Below, one piece after another: positions 37,601 to 49,670 of a stretch of DNA of 64,000 bases. The position numbers were made by a program, and so were the translations under genes. The notes under the pieces were generated by a model that was not told where the DNA came from, made no database searches, and saw only the letters and a program-made list of their open reading frames with translations. Origin of the DNA: Cenococcum geophilum 1.58 (lineage: Eukaryota > Ascomycota > Dothideomycetes > Gloniales > Gloniaceae); assembly GCA_001692895.1 (NCBI GenBank), contig KV748216.1, positions 744,001-808,000 on the forward strand. Reading direction: 5' to 3'. Every line of letters begins with the position of its first letter. Position 1 is the first letter of the stretch.

Positions 37601-40125
37601 TTATAGCCTATAATTTAGTAATAAACTACTTATAGAGGGGGCTAAAGCTAAGGGTGTTTTTCTTGCCCTGTTTAATCTTAATCTTGTAGTTATATAGTCG
37701 GTAAGGTAGAAGTATATTAGATGCTACCTTAAAGAATATATTATTAAATTTCTAGTGTTAATATGGCAGCTTTTATTCTACTAGTTTCTTATCTATATAC
37801 TCGCTTTCTTATCCGCTAAGCTTACTTCCCTTTTCCTTAATTATTTAATTAATTTTGTATAAGCTCGTTATAAAGGTAATAGTATTAAGCTAAACCAAGT
37901 TCTAGTAGAATCCTATAGCACTAATATAGTAGATATTAACTAGTGGGAGGTCCGCTAGTTTCCTTATAGTTATTTTTTAGACCGTATTTTATAGTTTAGG
38001 GTTTATAATCTTTCTTAGCTCCTATTCTATCTTCCGTAGATTATCCCTCTAATCTATTAGTTTAGTGTGATATCTAATATCCCTTACTGTTTTTTATAGC
38101 TATATAGGGCCTAAGCTTTCTATAGGGGGCTTTTTCGGTTACTATTAACTTCCTAGGTCTTTAATACGGGTGGCGTAATATAGGTAGTCTGAGGGCAACA
38201 TAGTATATAGATCTGTTGCGAATTAAGCTGTATATCTTTCTTAAAGGCCTAGTCTCTACGCACAGTATTGGCTTAGTAAATAGTATTAATCTAGGGCCGT
38301 ATAAGGTTTCTATTATAATGCTAATTTCTTTTATAAAGGAAGGGGTCGGGGGTAGAGTTTTGGGCTAGATAAGGTATCTACTCCGTATATTAAGCTATAA
38401 GCCTAAATAAGCTAGCTATTTTTGCCTTAAGATTATATTATAGCTACCTAGGTCCGTAATAAGGAAGGGGATATTATACTACTTTTATCCGTTAACACAG
38501 AGGTAAATCTACAGGATAGTTATAATGGGTGGCCCTATCCGCCCGTTATACCCGCGGATAGGAATTAGTTTAGGTAGTTCTTTAATAAATGCATTTAGAA
38601 AGTTAGCTAGCTTTATAGCATACTAGGTATCTATTAAGGTAAAGGCATTTACTCTAGAGTTAGCTAAAGTAGAGGTTAAAACTTAGTATTTATTATAGAA
38701 TAAAGTATAAGGGATAGTGTAGCTTTTTTTACTAACTAGCCGACCCAGATTAACATCTAACATATTAATCCCTTTTAACCCTAGAGAGGAGTTTTCCTTT
38801 AAGGTTCCTCTTTTTCTAACTCTATACTGTCCTCCTAGATTAATAAAACCTTATCCGCTTTTACGCCTATTAAGCAATCCTTTATATAGTAACCTTTCTA
38901 ACTATAAGAGAAGCAAGCTCCTTAATTACTAAGGGCCTATATATAGGGGTTACTATATATAGGCCGAGTATTCGCCGGACCTATAGTAGGACTAGCTATA
39001 CGGCTAGCTACTAAATTAGCGGTAGGCTGTATGGGTAGTGCTATAGGAGTTACCGATTGTGCTAGGGCATTGCGGGCCGTTCTTATATTACTTATAGTCT
39101 AATTTAAAGGGTTTCTAGCTTTATACTATTTGGCACGTATCTTAATTTAGTAAAGGCCTTAGTTAATAGCTAAGTACTAGTCTATAAGTTTCTTTAGCGT
39201 CTATATAGTAGTAAAAACTAATAGTATAGCTCGCTGCAGGTCTAGGGTAAGCTTATTAAATAGGTTTAGTATTAGATCTTTCTAGGGAATTTAAGCCTGG
39301 CTAGTTAGGTATAGAAAGCGGGTCTAAAAGGCTAATAAGGTCTCTATTATTTTTATATTTAGGCTTTTATAATTAAGTCAAGCGTTATATACTTTAAAGG
39401 GGTCCTTATAAATAGAAGATAGGTAAATAATTATCTTTTCTTTAAAGAGGAAGGGATTTATTAAGTCCTGTATATACCGCAGACGTAGGTATATCTATAC
39501 GTCCCTACTAGTACGGCTAAAGACATAGGCCATTTTAGCCTAAGTGGTAGGGAAGTAATCCGCATTAACTTTAAGCTTATTCTGTAATTAAAGCTTCTAA
39601 TTATTAAATATAGGGTTGGTTCCGTTTGTAAGTAATAGGGAGTCCGCGACCTTTATAGACCGTAACGATGCTAATGCTATATATTAGGCTAGAGCCTGAA
39701 GGACTATAGTAAGTCTCTAGGTATCTAATAACTCTTTACTAGGTATAGGGGGTTCTTTAGCTTTAAGCAGCTCTTAAAGTCGTTTAATTTTAGTATTAGC
39801 TGCTATAAGCTCCACCTAGGAGTTTGAGTTAGTTACTATTTTACTATTAGAGGTATTTAATAGTCCTATAGCTGCTTTGCTGGCTGCTATATTTCTTAGC
39901 ATCGTAGTACAGTTATTAGGGTAACTTTTAGTAGGATTCTATAAGGGTTCTAGTCTGTACGTATTCTGTAGATCTTATTATTCTTTTCTATTCTTCTAGT
40001 TCTATTTTATTCTTTAAGTTTTAATAATAGTCTTTAGGTCCATTTCTGTATTCTATTCTTATTTATAGTCTATAGATATTTTTAAGTTCCTTTTTAGGAA
40101 GAAGAGGTAGTTAAGCTTTAGATAA

Positions 40126-40378
40126 TATTAGCGACTTAGTTAATTAAGGCACGAGCACGGCAAGAGGGACGCGCAAGCTTATATAATTGGTAGTTTATAA
40201 ATAAGGATCTAAAGCTAAAGAAAGAAAAGGAGACGGAGGGTAGCGCCGCTTAATATTATATATAATCCTCTAGTTACGTAACGGTAACTGTCTAAAACTA
40301 TATAAAACTATCTACTACTGTCTATAACTGTCTATAACTGTCCGCCATAATTTACTAGTTTCCACTAGTGCTATAATA
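40126..40378 (-). repeat. 5' LTR of Gypsy II
   Basis: 253 bp, same length as its partner. It begins TATTAGCGAC and ends GCTATAATA. It contains two or three short CTGTCTATAACTG-type tandem units near 40315-40340. Confidence 0.93.
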
Positions 40379-40383
40379 AGTAC

Positions 40384-41238
40384 TAAGATTACTAGGCTAA
40401 TTGCTTTTAATCCCTCCCCTAATAGACTAGTAAAAAGTTATAAACATTTTATCCGTAATCCTAGTTTATTACTATTTACTAATATAAAGGAATATCCGCG
40501 CTACTTTTGAGCTTAATAATTAGCTATTTTTACCAGATCCTAGTATGTAACTATATTATACTTAATCTGGCTTTCCTTATACCTATTTATACTATAGTCT
40601 TAATATATTTAAAAAAAAGTTCAGGATTTTTAACGAGCTCAGTCCAGATATAAATAATAATTACGTCAATTATAATAAGTCCTATATATATATTGATAAA
40701 GTGTAAAAAAAAAAAAAAACTATAAAGGTAATAATATTAATTGCGGAAGGTATTAAATTAAGGATTAGACCGTCTATAAGATTAATATACTATTCTCCTA
40801 AGACTATAACCTCTAAGACTTCTTTAAAGCTATTATTACTATATAAGTCTATTAGGAGTGTTATAATATGTCTTAAGGCGTACTCTTTTAGGTTATGTAT
40901 TAAACATTCTATAACGTACCCCTTTATATATAAGTTAAACCAGTTTAGAATAAAGGTAAGTAGTGTTATTACCTATAAGACAAATTCTTAAATAGGAATA
41001 GAACCTTTAGCGGTTAGTTAATGCTATTTAAAAAGGATAAAAATATAAACCAGATCTATTTATAGTAGCATTTATAAGTGTACCCATTTATATTAATAGC
41101 AATATTGCTAGTAGCCTAGTTAAAACTTATAGGACACCTACTAGGCAAAGCAACAACTATATTTTCAAGTCCTTTGGCTATAGATACAGTATAACTACTA
41201 AGAGATCCTCTATATAATCCTACTAGCTTTTAATATTA
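40384..41238 (-). pseudogene. ABC transporter pseudogene, transmembrane domain segment
   Basis: On the minus strand this carries the middle of the ABC membrane domain. The clearest part (about 40893-40680) reads LKEYALRHIITLLIDLYSNNS followed by VLEVIVLGE, then LIDGLILNLIPSAINIITFIV, then YIGLIIIDVIIIYI. This matches the order of the conserved HLHSLSLRFHLSRKTGEVL-like and RG---I--L--F---P-----membrane stretches of the ATM1/HMT1 group. The frame then leads to the Gypsy II target site and continues at 34430. Stops and one or more frame changes are present. The A-tract at 40709-40723 falls in a loop. It is bounded above by Gypsy VI. Confidence 0.75.
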
Positions 41239-41431
41239 TGTTACAGAACCCTACCGCAGGGGCCTCTATAGGAGAGCCCCGTGCTCTTATATACACCTCG
41301 CGTATAGCTTATATTAGCTACGCGTAGGTATATTACCTCCTTACGCCCTCGACCCTTATAATCGATCGCGTAACGTCTTATAGACTCTTTAAATACATAC
41401 GCTTTATAGCCACTGCCCCCGTCCTATAACA
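41239..41431 (+). repeat. 5' LTR of Gypsy VI
   Basis: 193 bp, TGTTACAG...CTATAACA. It is clearly richer in G+C and CpG than its 3' partner. Confidence 0.94.
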
Positions 41432-44400
41432 TTACGTTACGCCTTTTTTACCACTAACGCTTAGCCTACGACTAATTTTATATCTTTATAATACTGCAAG
41501 CGCTGCCAAAAGTAGCGTACCCATAAATTACCCTACTTTATACTTTTAAGGAACCTATAATAGTAAGATAATATCCCTTATTAGCTACTATATTAAACCT
41601 AAAGAATAATCCAATACCTATACTTAACTTACGACGCTAATTAATCCTAGAAAAATTTAATTTATTAGCCCTAGCCTTAACCCCTAAGGAAATGGACACT
41701 AATAATATCTTATGTTTTATTAACTATATAACTACGGATAAGTAAACAGAAGGGCTACTACTTATTAAAATTAAAATATGAGATGCTAAGACGTTTATAA
41801 AAATGGTAGCATAAGACCCTAATAAATACTACCGCCTTCTATAGAACTACTACCTAAAGCTTATATAAGCCGAAATGCATACTACCTAAAATTGCGATAT
41901 TATTTAAGACCTACAAGCTTATAAGGCGCTCGCTAATAATATACGTTAAAAAACTAAAGATAACCTTTATATGTCTAAACGCGACATCTAATAGTTAAAG
42001 AAGGCTAAGATTGCACTAATTGCTATAGTTACTAAAAGAGAAGGCATAATTAAATACCTATAATCTTAGCTTAACGAGTATATTTATAATAACGCTAAAC
42101 ACCTCTTTACTATATATAACGCTACCTAAGTCTTTATACCCCTAGTAACTTTACCTACTTAACGCTTAATAGAGGGCTAGTATTAAGCAGCTTTACCTAA
42201 TAGGAACCCCTACTAAAGCAGCGATAATAAAAGCTATAATAATCGGACCTAAACTACTACTATAGGGTCTAATATATACTACCCTAATCCCCTAGTCTTT
42301 TAAGGAGATCGTAAAGAATATAGCTACTAGAAGATACAAATCCGTAAAAAACTAACTTAAAGCGCCTACCATTTTCCTATAGAAGACATTAAGATTAGCT
42401 ATATTATTAGGCGAATAAAGGGTATACTGTTTAATAGACTCTTCGCCTAATAGGAGACTAGTGGCCCCTAAAAGTAGCAGTCCTACTAAAAAGTCCTTAA
42501 TAATCTTAACCTAATATACCGTAATTATAACCTACTAGCCACTAACTAAGCTAAACTACGTGCCCTAAAGATAAGCCCTATTGAATTATTTAACAAATTT
42601 TATATTAAATTTTAGAAATATACTAAAGCCCTTACCTAAGATAATACTAAAGACTAAAAAAACCTCCTTAAAAAAGTTACTTATTGCCTTAGTCACGCAG
42701 CCGCCAGCTATAACTATAACGATGTTTATAATATAGTAGCAGCTTTATAAAAAATTTAATAACAACTAAATTAAATTACTACTATTAACTTTTACCTAAA
42801 GACCTCTTTATAGAAGCCCCCTAGGCCTACTAAACCTATATATACTAAGCCACCGACGCCCACTACCTTAAGTACTACTAGAACTAATATTAATTTCTTT
42901 ATACTAACCTTCCTATAAAAACTCCTTAATAGAGAGCGCGAGCTACTCTAAAAACTAGGACGCTGCTATAAATACTATTAAGAAGGCTATTATTATAATA
43001 ACCCAAACTACCTAGTAGCTAGGTTTAGTAGCTACCGCTTAATACCTAGCTTAATACCCTAAATACTAAATATACTGCTATATACCACTACTATATAAAA
43101 TAAAAATGTAGTAATAGTGGTAGAGTTAGATACGGAAATGGAAAACGCTAAGTCTTAGCCCTAAGTTATAGGTTAGGACGCTTTAATAACGGAGGGATCT
43201 ATATATCGGCTTACTTAATAGATAACTCTATAAAGATAAATAGATGGAAATAAATAGTTTTACATATAATAGGAATTACTGCTAAAAAATAATATAAAAG
43301 CCGTTCTATAATTAATTGCGGAGCTACTAATAAATTTATAGATACCTAATTTATACGCACTTATAACCTACCTACCTTACCCCTTACTAAAGCCCGCGCC
43401 CTATAACTCGTTAATAGTAATTATACTATATATAAGATTACCTATATAGTATAACTCTACCTAGATATAAATGGGCACTAGAAAGAACTTTAGGTTTATA
43501 TTATACTACTTACTAACTACTCTATTATCCTTAGAATAAACTAGCTTAAATAATACAACCCTACTATTAACTAGAAGAAAAAAAAAGTAACCTTTAACTC
43601 TAAATACTATAAAGAGGCTTACCTAGGGCATAGCCTAGCCGCCTCTATTTACTCCCCAGGATATTAACCTAAGGAACCACTTATTACCCTACCTATAACT
43701 AACTACTACTATATAAGTGCCCTAGCCTTTTACCGTATAGCATATAAGAAAGGCTAGACCGTTACTATAGCTTCCTAATTATAACTATATAAGCTTAATA
43801 AAGAATAAAACTACGTCCTCTATAGTAATAGAATAGATATAGTTAACCTTTTAAAAGATAACGCCCCTACGGAACTCTACGGACTTTTACCTTTANACTT
43901 TAANAAGTTTATAAAGCTTAAAAAAGGACTTACTAANNAANAACTNCGNAAGCTNCTNCCTAAGAGGTANTATAACTTTACCGATATATGCTTATAAAAG
44001 AGCGTAGATATACTCCCCCTATATTAACCTAATAACTATACTATTAATATTAAATAAGGAAAAATGCTACCTTATAAGAGACCTTACCTAATATTAAAAG
44101 ATAAACTTCTAGTTGTCAAAAAGTATATTAATAAGCACCTTAATAAAGGATTTATTTGTCCTAGTATATTACTAGCAGCCGTGCCTATCCTTCTTACTAA
44201 GAAGCTAGGAGGAAGTATTCGATTCTATATTAACTATAGAGGACTTAACACTATTATAATTAAAAACTAATACCTAGTACCGCTTATACGTGAGATCCTT
44301 AAGCGGCTTAGTTAAGCTAAAATTTATACTAAGCTTAATATTATCGCCGCCTTTAACTATTTCTAAATATAGAAAGGTAATAAATGGAAAACCGCATTTG

Positions 44401-47149
44401 TATTGCGCTTTGGCTAATTTAAATATACCGCTATACCCTTTAGCGTATATAACAGCCCAGGCACCTTCTAAAGCTATATTAATAACGCCTTATAGGACTA
44501 CCTTAATGACTTTTACTCTACGTACCTAGATAATATACTTATTTATAATAATAACCTCTTTAAATATACTAAACACGTTTAAAAGGTCCTATAGCGTCTT
44601 AGGGATGTAGGATTTTATATTAATTTAAAGAAATGCAAATTCTTAGTTATAGAAGTAAAATACCTTAAACTAATTATTACTATTAAGGGTATCTATATAG
44701 ACCCTAAAAAGGTATATATAATTACTAAATAGTAAGCCCCTAACTGTATTAAGGATATATAAGCCTTCCTTAGTTTCGCTAACTTCTATTAGAAATTTAT
44801 ATATAACTTCTTAGGCGTAATAGCACTACTTATAGCAATAATGCAAATAAAGGGCCTTTCTATAAAAGGAAGAAAAACGTACCTATGCTTTACTTAGACG
44901 CCTAAATATAAGAAGGCGTTCTAAGACCTTAAAAATACCTTTACTAAAGCACCTGTCCTAGCTCACTTTACACTAGAATAATAACTCTACCTTAAAACTA
45001 ACTCCTTAGACTACGTTAACGCAGGCGTTCTCTCCTAGATAGGTAATAATAGTTTTCTTTACCTAGTTGCATTTTATTTATCTAAGCTTATATTATAAGA
45101 GTATAACTATAAGATCTATAATAAAGAACTCCTTATAATTATATAAGCGTTTAAAGAATTCTAACTAGAACTTTCCTTAGTAGAGCTTAACTAGCTAACT
45201 AAAGTCCTTACGGACCATTGTAACCTTAAGTACTTTATAACTATAAAGTAGCTAAACTAACGCTAAGTATATTAGAACGAGTTCCTCTTTAGTTTTAACT
45301 TTAAAATTATATATAGACTAGGAGTATAAGGTATTAAACCTAATAGCCTAATACGCCGCTTGCAAGACCTTCCTTAGTTTAAAAATAACCCCTATAATTA
45401 GTTCTAATAACAGATAATCCTAAAAGCACGAAATTTAGCCTTAGGTATATTACCTATAATAAAGCTAATTATATCCTAGCTTTATACCACAGAACTAAAG
45501 TTACCTCCTAAAATTAATAAGCTTATTACTACGGTATATAACGCCTCTATTAACCTATTACTATATTAACTTATTACCGCAAAGACCGCTAGCGCCTATA
45601 CGCTACCTACTAACCTTTAAAGCTTAGGCTAGATTAATATAACAGCTTTAAAAGTAAAAGGGAATAGGCTCTATTATAAAGGCCGCCTATTTATCCCTAA
45701 CTTAGAAAATCTATAATAGCAACTAATTAATCTAAATAGCCTATAACCTCTAATTAAGCGGCTACCTAAGTAGAGGAGGAACCTACGAGTTTTTTAGCCG
45801 ATACTACTTTTAGCTAAAAATAATAGACTTAGTTAAACGCTTTATAGGCGCTTACTACGGTTATAAGCGCGCTAAGGCCTTTAATATAAAGTACTAAGGA
45901 CTACTATACTCTCTACTAGTACCTATACAATAATAGGCAGATATTGCTATAGATTTCATTATTAACCTACTACCCTATAAACGATATGGCCGTACCTATA
46001 AGAACATCCTTATAATAATATACTAACTTATAAAAGAGCACCATTATATCCTAACTAAAGGCGCAGCTATTAACGACGTTACTAATACCTTCCTTTATAA
46101 AGTTTACTAACTATATAGGTTACCTAACTTAATTACGTCTGACTAAGGTATATAATTTAACTCTAATATATAAAGATAAATCTGCTAATGCCTTAGCATC
46201 TCCGTTAAGATATCTATATCCTTCTACTATAAAACTATTAGGTAACTAGAAAACGCTAATGCCAGTATAAAAGCGTACCTATAATAGGTAGTCGCCTATA
46301 GTTAAAATAACTGGATAAATTACCTCCTACTAGGTGAATTTATAGTAAATAACTATATCTTAACCATTATAGGACTTACCCCGTTCTTCGCAAATAAGGG
46401 TTATTACCCCTAATCTGGTATAAAGCTACTAGAACCTATTAATAAGAAACTGCCATATAGAAAACGCCTTAAGATACTACTTGCTAACCAGTATATAGAT
46501 TATATAAAAAATCTACTCAACTACTATAAGGGAGAAATGGCCTAGGCTTAAGTAAAGTAGGCCTACTTCGCTAACTATTATAAAACGCCACTACCGGAGA
46601 TATATGTTAGTAACTAGGTATAGCTAAATATACATAATATCTCTATGTAAAGGCCTATAAAGTTACATAATTATATAAACCTTAGCCCCTATCTAATTAA
46701 ACAAGTTATTAATAGAGGAGCCGTATATAAGCTAGAACTCTTACTTACCCTAGCTACCCGTAGGATATAGCCTGTATTTTACCTATAGCTACTATACCTT
46801 TATTAGCCTAACCTCTTATTAGGGCAGATATAGCCTAAACCCCTACTAGTATTAATCTGAGATAAGAATAAAGATAAAAACCATAAGGAATGGACTATTA
46901 AATAAATTATTAAACTCTGAATACTTTAGTAAAGGTAGAGGACGATGGCTCTACTATAGAGCTATATATATAGGATTTAATATAGATTAGCTAGAATAGC
47001 AACTATAGAAAGACTTTAAAAATATAAAGGATTTAATTAGCGACTTTTACTACGCGAACCTATAAAAACTAGGTTTAAGTAGAGACTTTATACCTAATCC
47101 TCTATAGGAGCCCTTATAGAGTTAAACCGTTATACATTACTATATAAGG

Positions 47150-47265
47150 GTAAATTGCCATTAAATTGCCGTTAAATTGCGGTAAAGTGTAATTACGTAA
47201 CCAGAATATATTAAAATATCTAGAAACTTTAACTGGTGGTTAAAGTTATCTAATTGGTCGGATTT
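47150..47265 (+). repeat. Short tandem GTTAAATTGC units and palindrome module A in Gypsy VI
   Basis: Three to four units of the type CCGTTAAATTG lie at about 47151-47186. Module A follows at 47223-47265: AACTTTAAC (47225-47233), a 5-base loop, GTTAAAGTT (47239-47247), then ATCTAATTGGTCGGAT. It is in the same orientation as in Gypsies IV and VII. I do not see module B here. Confidence 0.8.
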
Positions 47266-47412
47266 TTAGATACTAAGCCCTATTATATAACATTGTTTTA
47301 AGCCTTTAGCAATACCCCCCTTTTCTTCTTTTCTATACCTTAAGTGTCCCCTCTATATATATATAGTAACTACAACGTTACCAGAGCTCCGCCTCTTTAA
47401 GAGGGGGGGTAG

Positions 47413-47605
47413 TATTATAGAACCTTACCGTAGGGGCCTCTATAGGAGAGCCCTATGCTTTTATATACACCTTACGTACAGCTTATATTAGCTATGCGTA
47501 GGTATATTACCTCCTTACGCCCTTAACCCTTACGATTAATCGCGTAATGTTTTGTAGACTCCTCGAATATATACACTTTATAGCCACTACCCCCGTTCTG
47601 TAATA
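47413..47605 (+). repeat. 3' LTR of Gypsy VI
   Basis: 193 bp, aligning end to end with 41239-41431. Differences are mostly transitions towards A+T. It directly follows the G-run. Confidence 0.94.
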
Positions 47606-47610
47606 TATTA

Positions 47611-48000
47611 CTAGCTTAAGGCTACTTAAGTAGCGGTTCTACTTCACTTATTAGATAAGGTATTTTATATAGGATAAAGAGCCTAACTAATAGAAATATC
47701 CTTAGAATTGGTATTATAAGGTGTATAACTTAATAGACGTTAATTAATTGGTTAATGGCGAGGATAATAAAATGGGCAACTTTAAGGGTATAGGTAATTA
47801 GACAAGAGCTAAAATAAAAATACCTTAGGTAAATTAATTTAAGTTAAAAAAGGGTCTAAATAGTACTCTATATAAGTATTAAACTTTCTATAAAGACCTA
47901 AATATCTAGTTAGTATAGAACTATAATTCTATATAAGGACGTTATATATATATGTATAGAGTAATTTGCTAATATACGGCCTAGAGAATACCTTCTGTAC
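47611..48000 (-). pseudogene. ABC transporter pseudogene, probable N-terminal membrane segment
   Basis: After removal of Gypsy VI the minus-strand relic continues here. About 47720-47640 reads as a hydrophobic stretch followed by KIPYLISEVEPLL. A second hydrophobic stretch lies at about 47830-47770. N-terminal membrane segments ahead of the ABC core are typical of the HMT1 subgroup. The link rests on position, strand and hydrophobic character, not on a firm motif match, and the upper limit near 48000 is a guess. It is broken by several stops. Confidence 0.5.
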
Positions 48001-49367
48001 TCTTAGCTATTATTAAATATGCTTATAATTATAGAATTTCGATACTTATATAGCTAGCTATAATTTTTACCACTATTTACAATATATAAGTTAGTCGCTT
48101 CCTATATATAACTAGTAATGACTGCGATCTTATAAATTACACGGTATAGAAAAGAAAAGAAATAACTAAAAGGATAGAATAAATATATTTAATAGTCTTA
48201 AATAGCTATACAATTTGTAGTTTTATAGAATAAGATATATTTACTATTATAATTTTTTAAGCAAGATAGCCTACCAGACCTTTCGCATCTAGTCTCCCTT
48301 AAATAGCTAAAGAACTAAAAATAAAGTAGAATTGTTACTAAAACCTAATATTAGATTAGGGCCTAGATACTAGATAAGAATGTATATAGAGCGAAATTAT
48401 CTAACGGATATGGACTAAGATAGTAGTAACTTTTAATTAGTATCTGGTAGAGTATAGGCGTGCATAGTATATTTTATATACATTAGGGGAGTTAGAATAA
48501 GGCGGATAGAAAAGGACTATATAGTAAACTAGTATTAAGTGGTATTAATCTAACGCTTTAGGACAGAATCTCTCTTTTACTAAATACCCGCTTTATATTA
48601 GTTCTTCGCCCACCTTATATATCTTTATTCTAGCTATTAATTACTTATTCCCGCTCTTTATAGGATTCTAAGGCAGCTTACATAGTATTTTAGGTTTAAT
48701 ACTTAATTAGTTTATAGGATCCTAAGGCTTATCTAGTATTTTAGGTTAACTATTTAATTGGCTTATCTCTTATTACGCTAAAACTTAAATAAGTATTTAT
48801 ATTAACTATTTATAACTAAAACTGACTAGATAGAATTGTGCCCTAGAATTATACCCTAAGGAAATTGCTCTTAATAGCCTGTAATATACGCTATTAAAAA
48901 ACCTTATTATATATTAGGGATATCTTCGCTTCCTATAGCCCGTCCGCTATATAAGTTTAAACCTTCTTCTAGATAGGTAGAGGAACCTATATTTAAGAAT
49001 TATAGGTTTTAGTAAAATCCTTAGCTTCCTTACGCGATAAGAACTGCCTAGTGTTAACTAATGCTTTGTAGTATATACAATATATAGCTTACTAAAAAGT
49101 ATTTCCATTCGTTATCTATATATACTATAGCAGTATATACGTCTAAGCTGGACTTATAAAATATAGTGGCGTTAAAATAGAAGATTAGGATAATATAATA
49201 TGACTTAAATAGGGTTATAAGACGAAGACCTAACCGTTCCGACTAATTATATTACTTTAACTAATCTAACTATTCTAACTATTCTAACCGTTCTAAGTGG
49301 TATAACCTACTTACTGTTCCTAGACGCTACTAATAAAGCCTTAAGTTAGTGTAAAAATCTCCCCCCT
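48001..49367. other. A+T-rich unassigned DNA
   Basis: No gene, terminal repeat or transposase seen. It holds a two-copy direct repeat of 53 bp (48658-48710 and 48711-48765, both starting TTTATAGGAT and carrying AGTATTTTAGGTT) and four 9-bp units of the TATTCTAAC type at 49257-49302. A short C-run (49361-49366) marks the Gypsy VII target. It may be the decayed upstream part of the ABC-transporter locus. Confidence 0.5.
48658..48765. repeat. 53-bp direct repeat, two copies
   Basis: Adjacent units share TTTATAGGAT, CTAAGGC, TAGTATTTTAGGTT and TTAATT blocks. About three quarters of positions agree by eye. Confidence 0.7.
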
Positions 49368-49670
49368 TGTAACGGGACTAGCCCAGTTATAGTAGGAATG
49401 TCTTGGTAAAACACTTAATAGATAAATTCCGACGCTTTGACCAAAATCTGCTAGATTAATTGAATTATCGAAGTCCGTCGAAGACCGCGTGCGCACGTGC
49501 GCACGCATCGACCACTAAGCCCCTAACTATTTAATTATATAATTCTCTTATTATTCCTTTCTCTTTTTTATATAACGTTTTGTTTTTAGCGAGAGCTATA
49601 TACCCTTAGATTTAGATAGAATTTATATTGTTCCTTTAAATCTTCCCTAAAGTCTCTCCGCGCCCTTATA
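49368..49670 (+). repeat. 5' LTR of Gypsy VII
   Basis: 303 bp starting TGTAACGGGAC and ending CGCCCTTATA. It contains a perfect 20-bp CpG-rich palindrome at 49487-49506, an island of alternating purines and pyrimidines in otherwise A+T-rich DNA. Confidence 0.93.

Larger units (their letters stand above)
34431..40378 (-). mobile_element. Gypsy II: full-length LTR retrotransposon (fossil)
   Basis: Minus-strand element of 5948 bp with 253-bp LTRs. Its flanking 5-mers AATAC and AGTAC agree at four of five bases. It is a sister of Gypsy I: same gene order, same G-run purine tract (seen here as the C-run at 34685-34697), and related LTRs that share GTGACTAGAGGATCGTATA-like and TTTAGATCCTCGTTTATAG-like blocks. 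Parts from high to low coordinates: gag (about 39900-38900, knuckle about 38870-38910), protease (about 38650-38400), reverse transcriptase (about 37700-37000, YLDD-type site near 37190), RNase H (about 36900-36450), integrase (about 36200-35500), C-terminal zone and chromodomain-like tail (about 35250-34780). It interrupts the ABC-transporter pseudogene. Dozens of breaks. Confidence 0.93.
41239..47605 (+). mobile_element. Gypsy VI: full-length LTR retrotransposon (fossil)
   Basis: 6367 bp with 193-bp LTRs and the perfect duplication TATTA (41234-41238 and 47606-47610). Parts: gag (about 41580-43020, with a CCHC-type knuckle near 42955-43015), protease (about 43280-43560), reverse transcriptase (about 44010-44730; an undisturbed 68-residue stretch with GLNTIIIKN lies at 44064-44270), RNase H (about 44930-45330), integrase (about 45740-46420) and a C-terminal zone (about 46860-47090). 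A non-coding 3' zone with palindrome module A follows, then a G-run at 47401-47409. Unresolved bases cluster at 43896-43970. It lies within the ABC-transporter pseudogene. Dozens of breaks. Confidence 0.94.

Noticed and set aside
44290-44529. 79-codon open frame in Gypsy VI
   Set aside because: It is a shadow of the reverse-transcriptase region in another frame.
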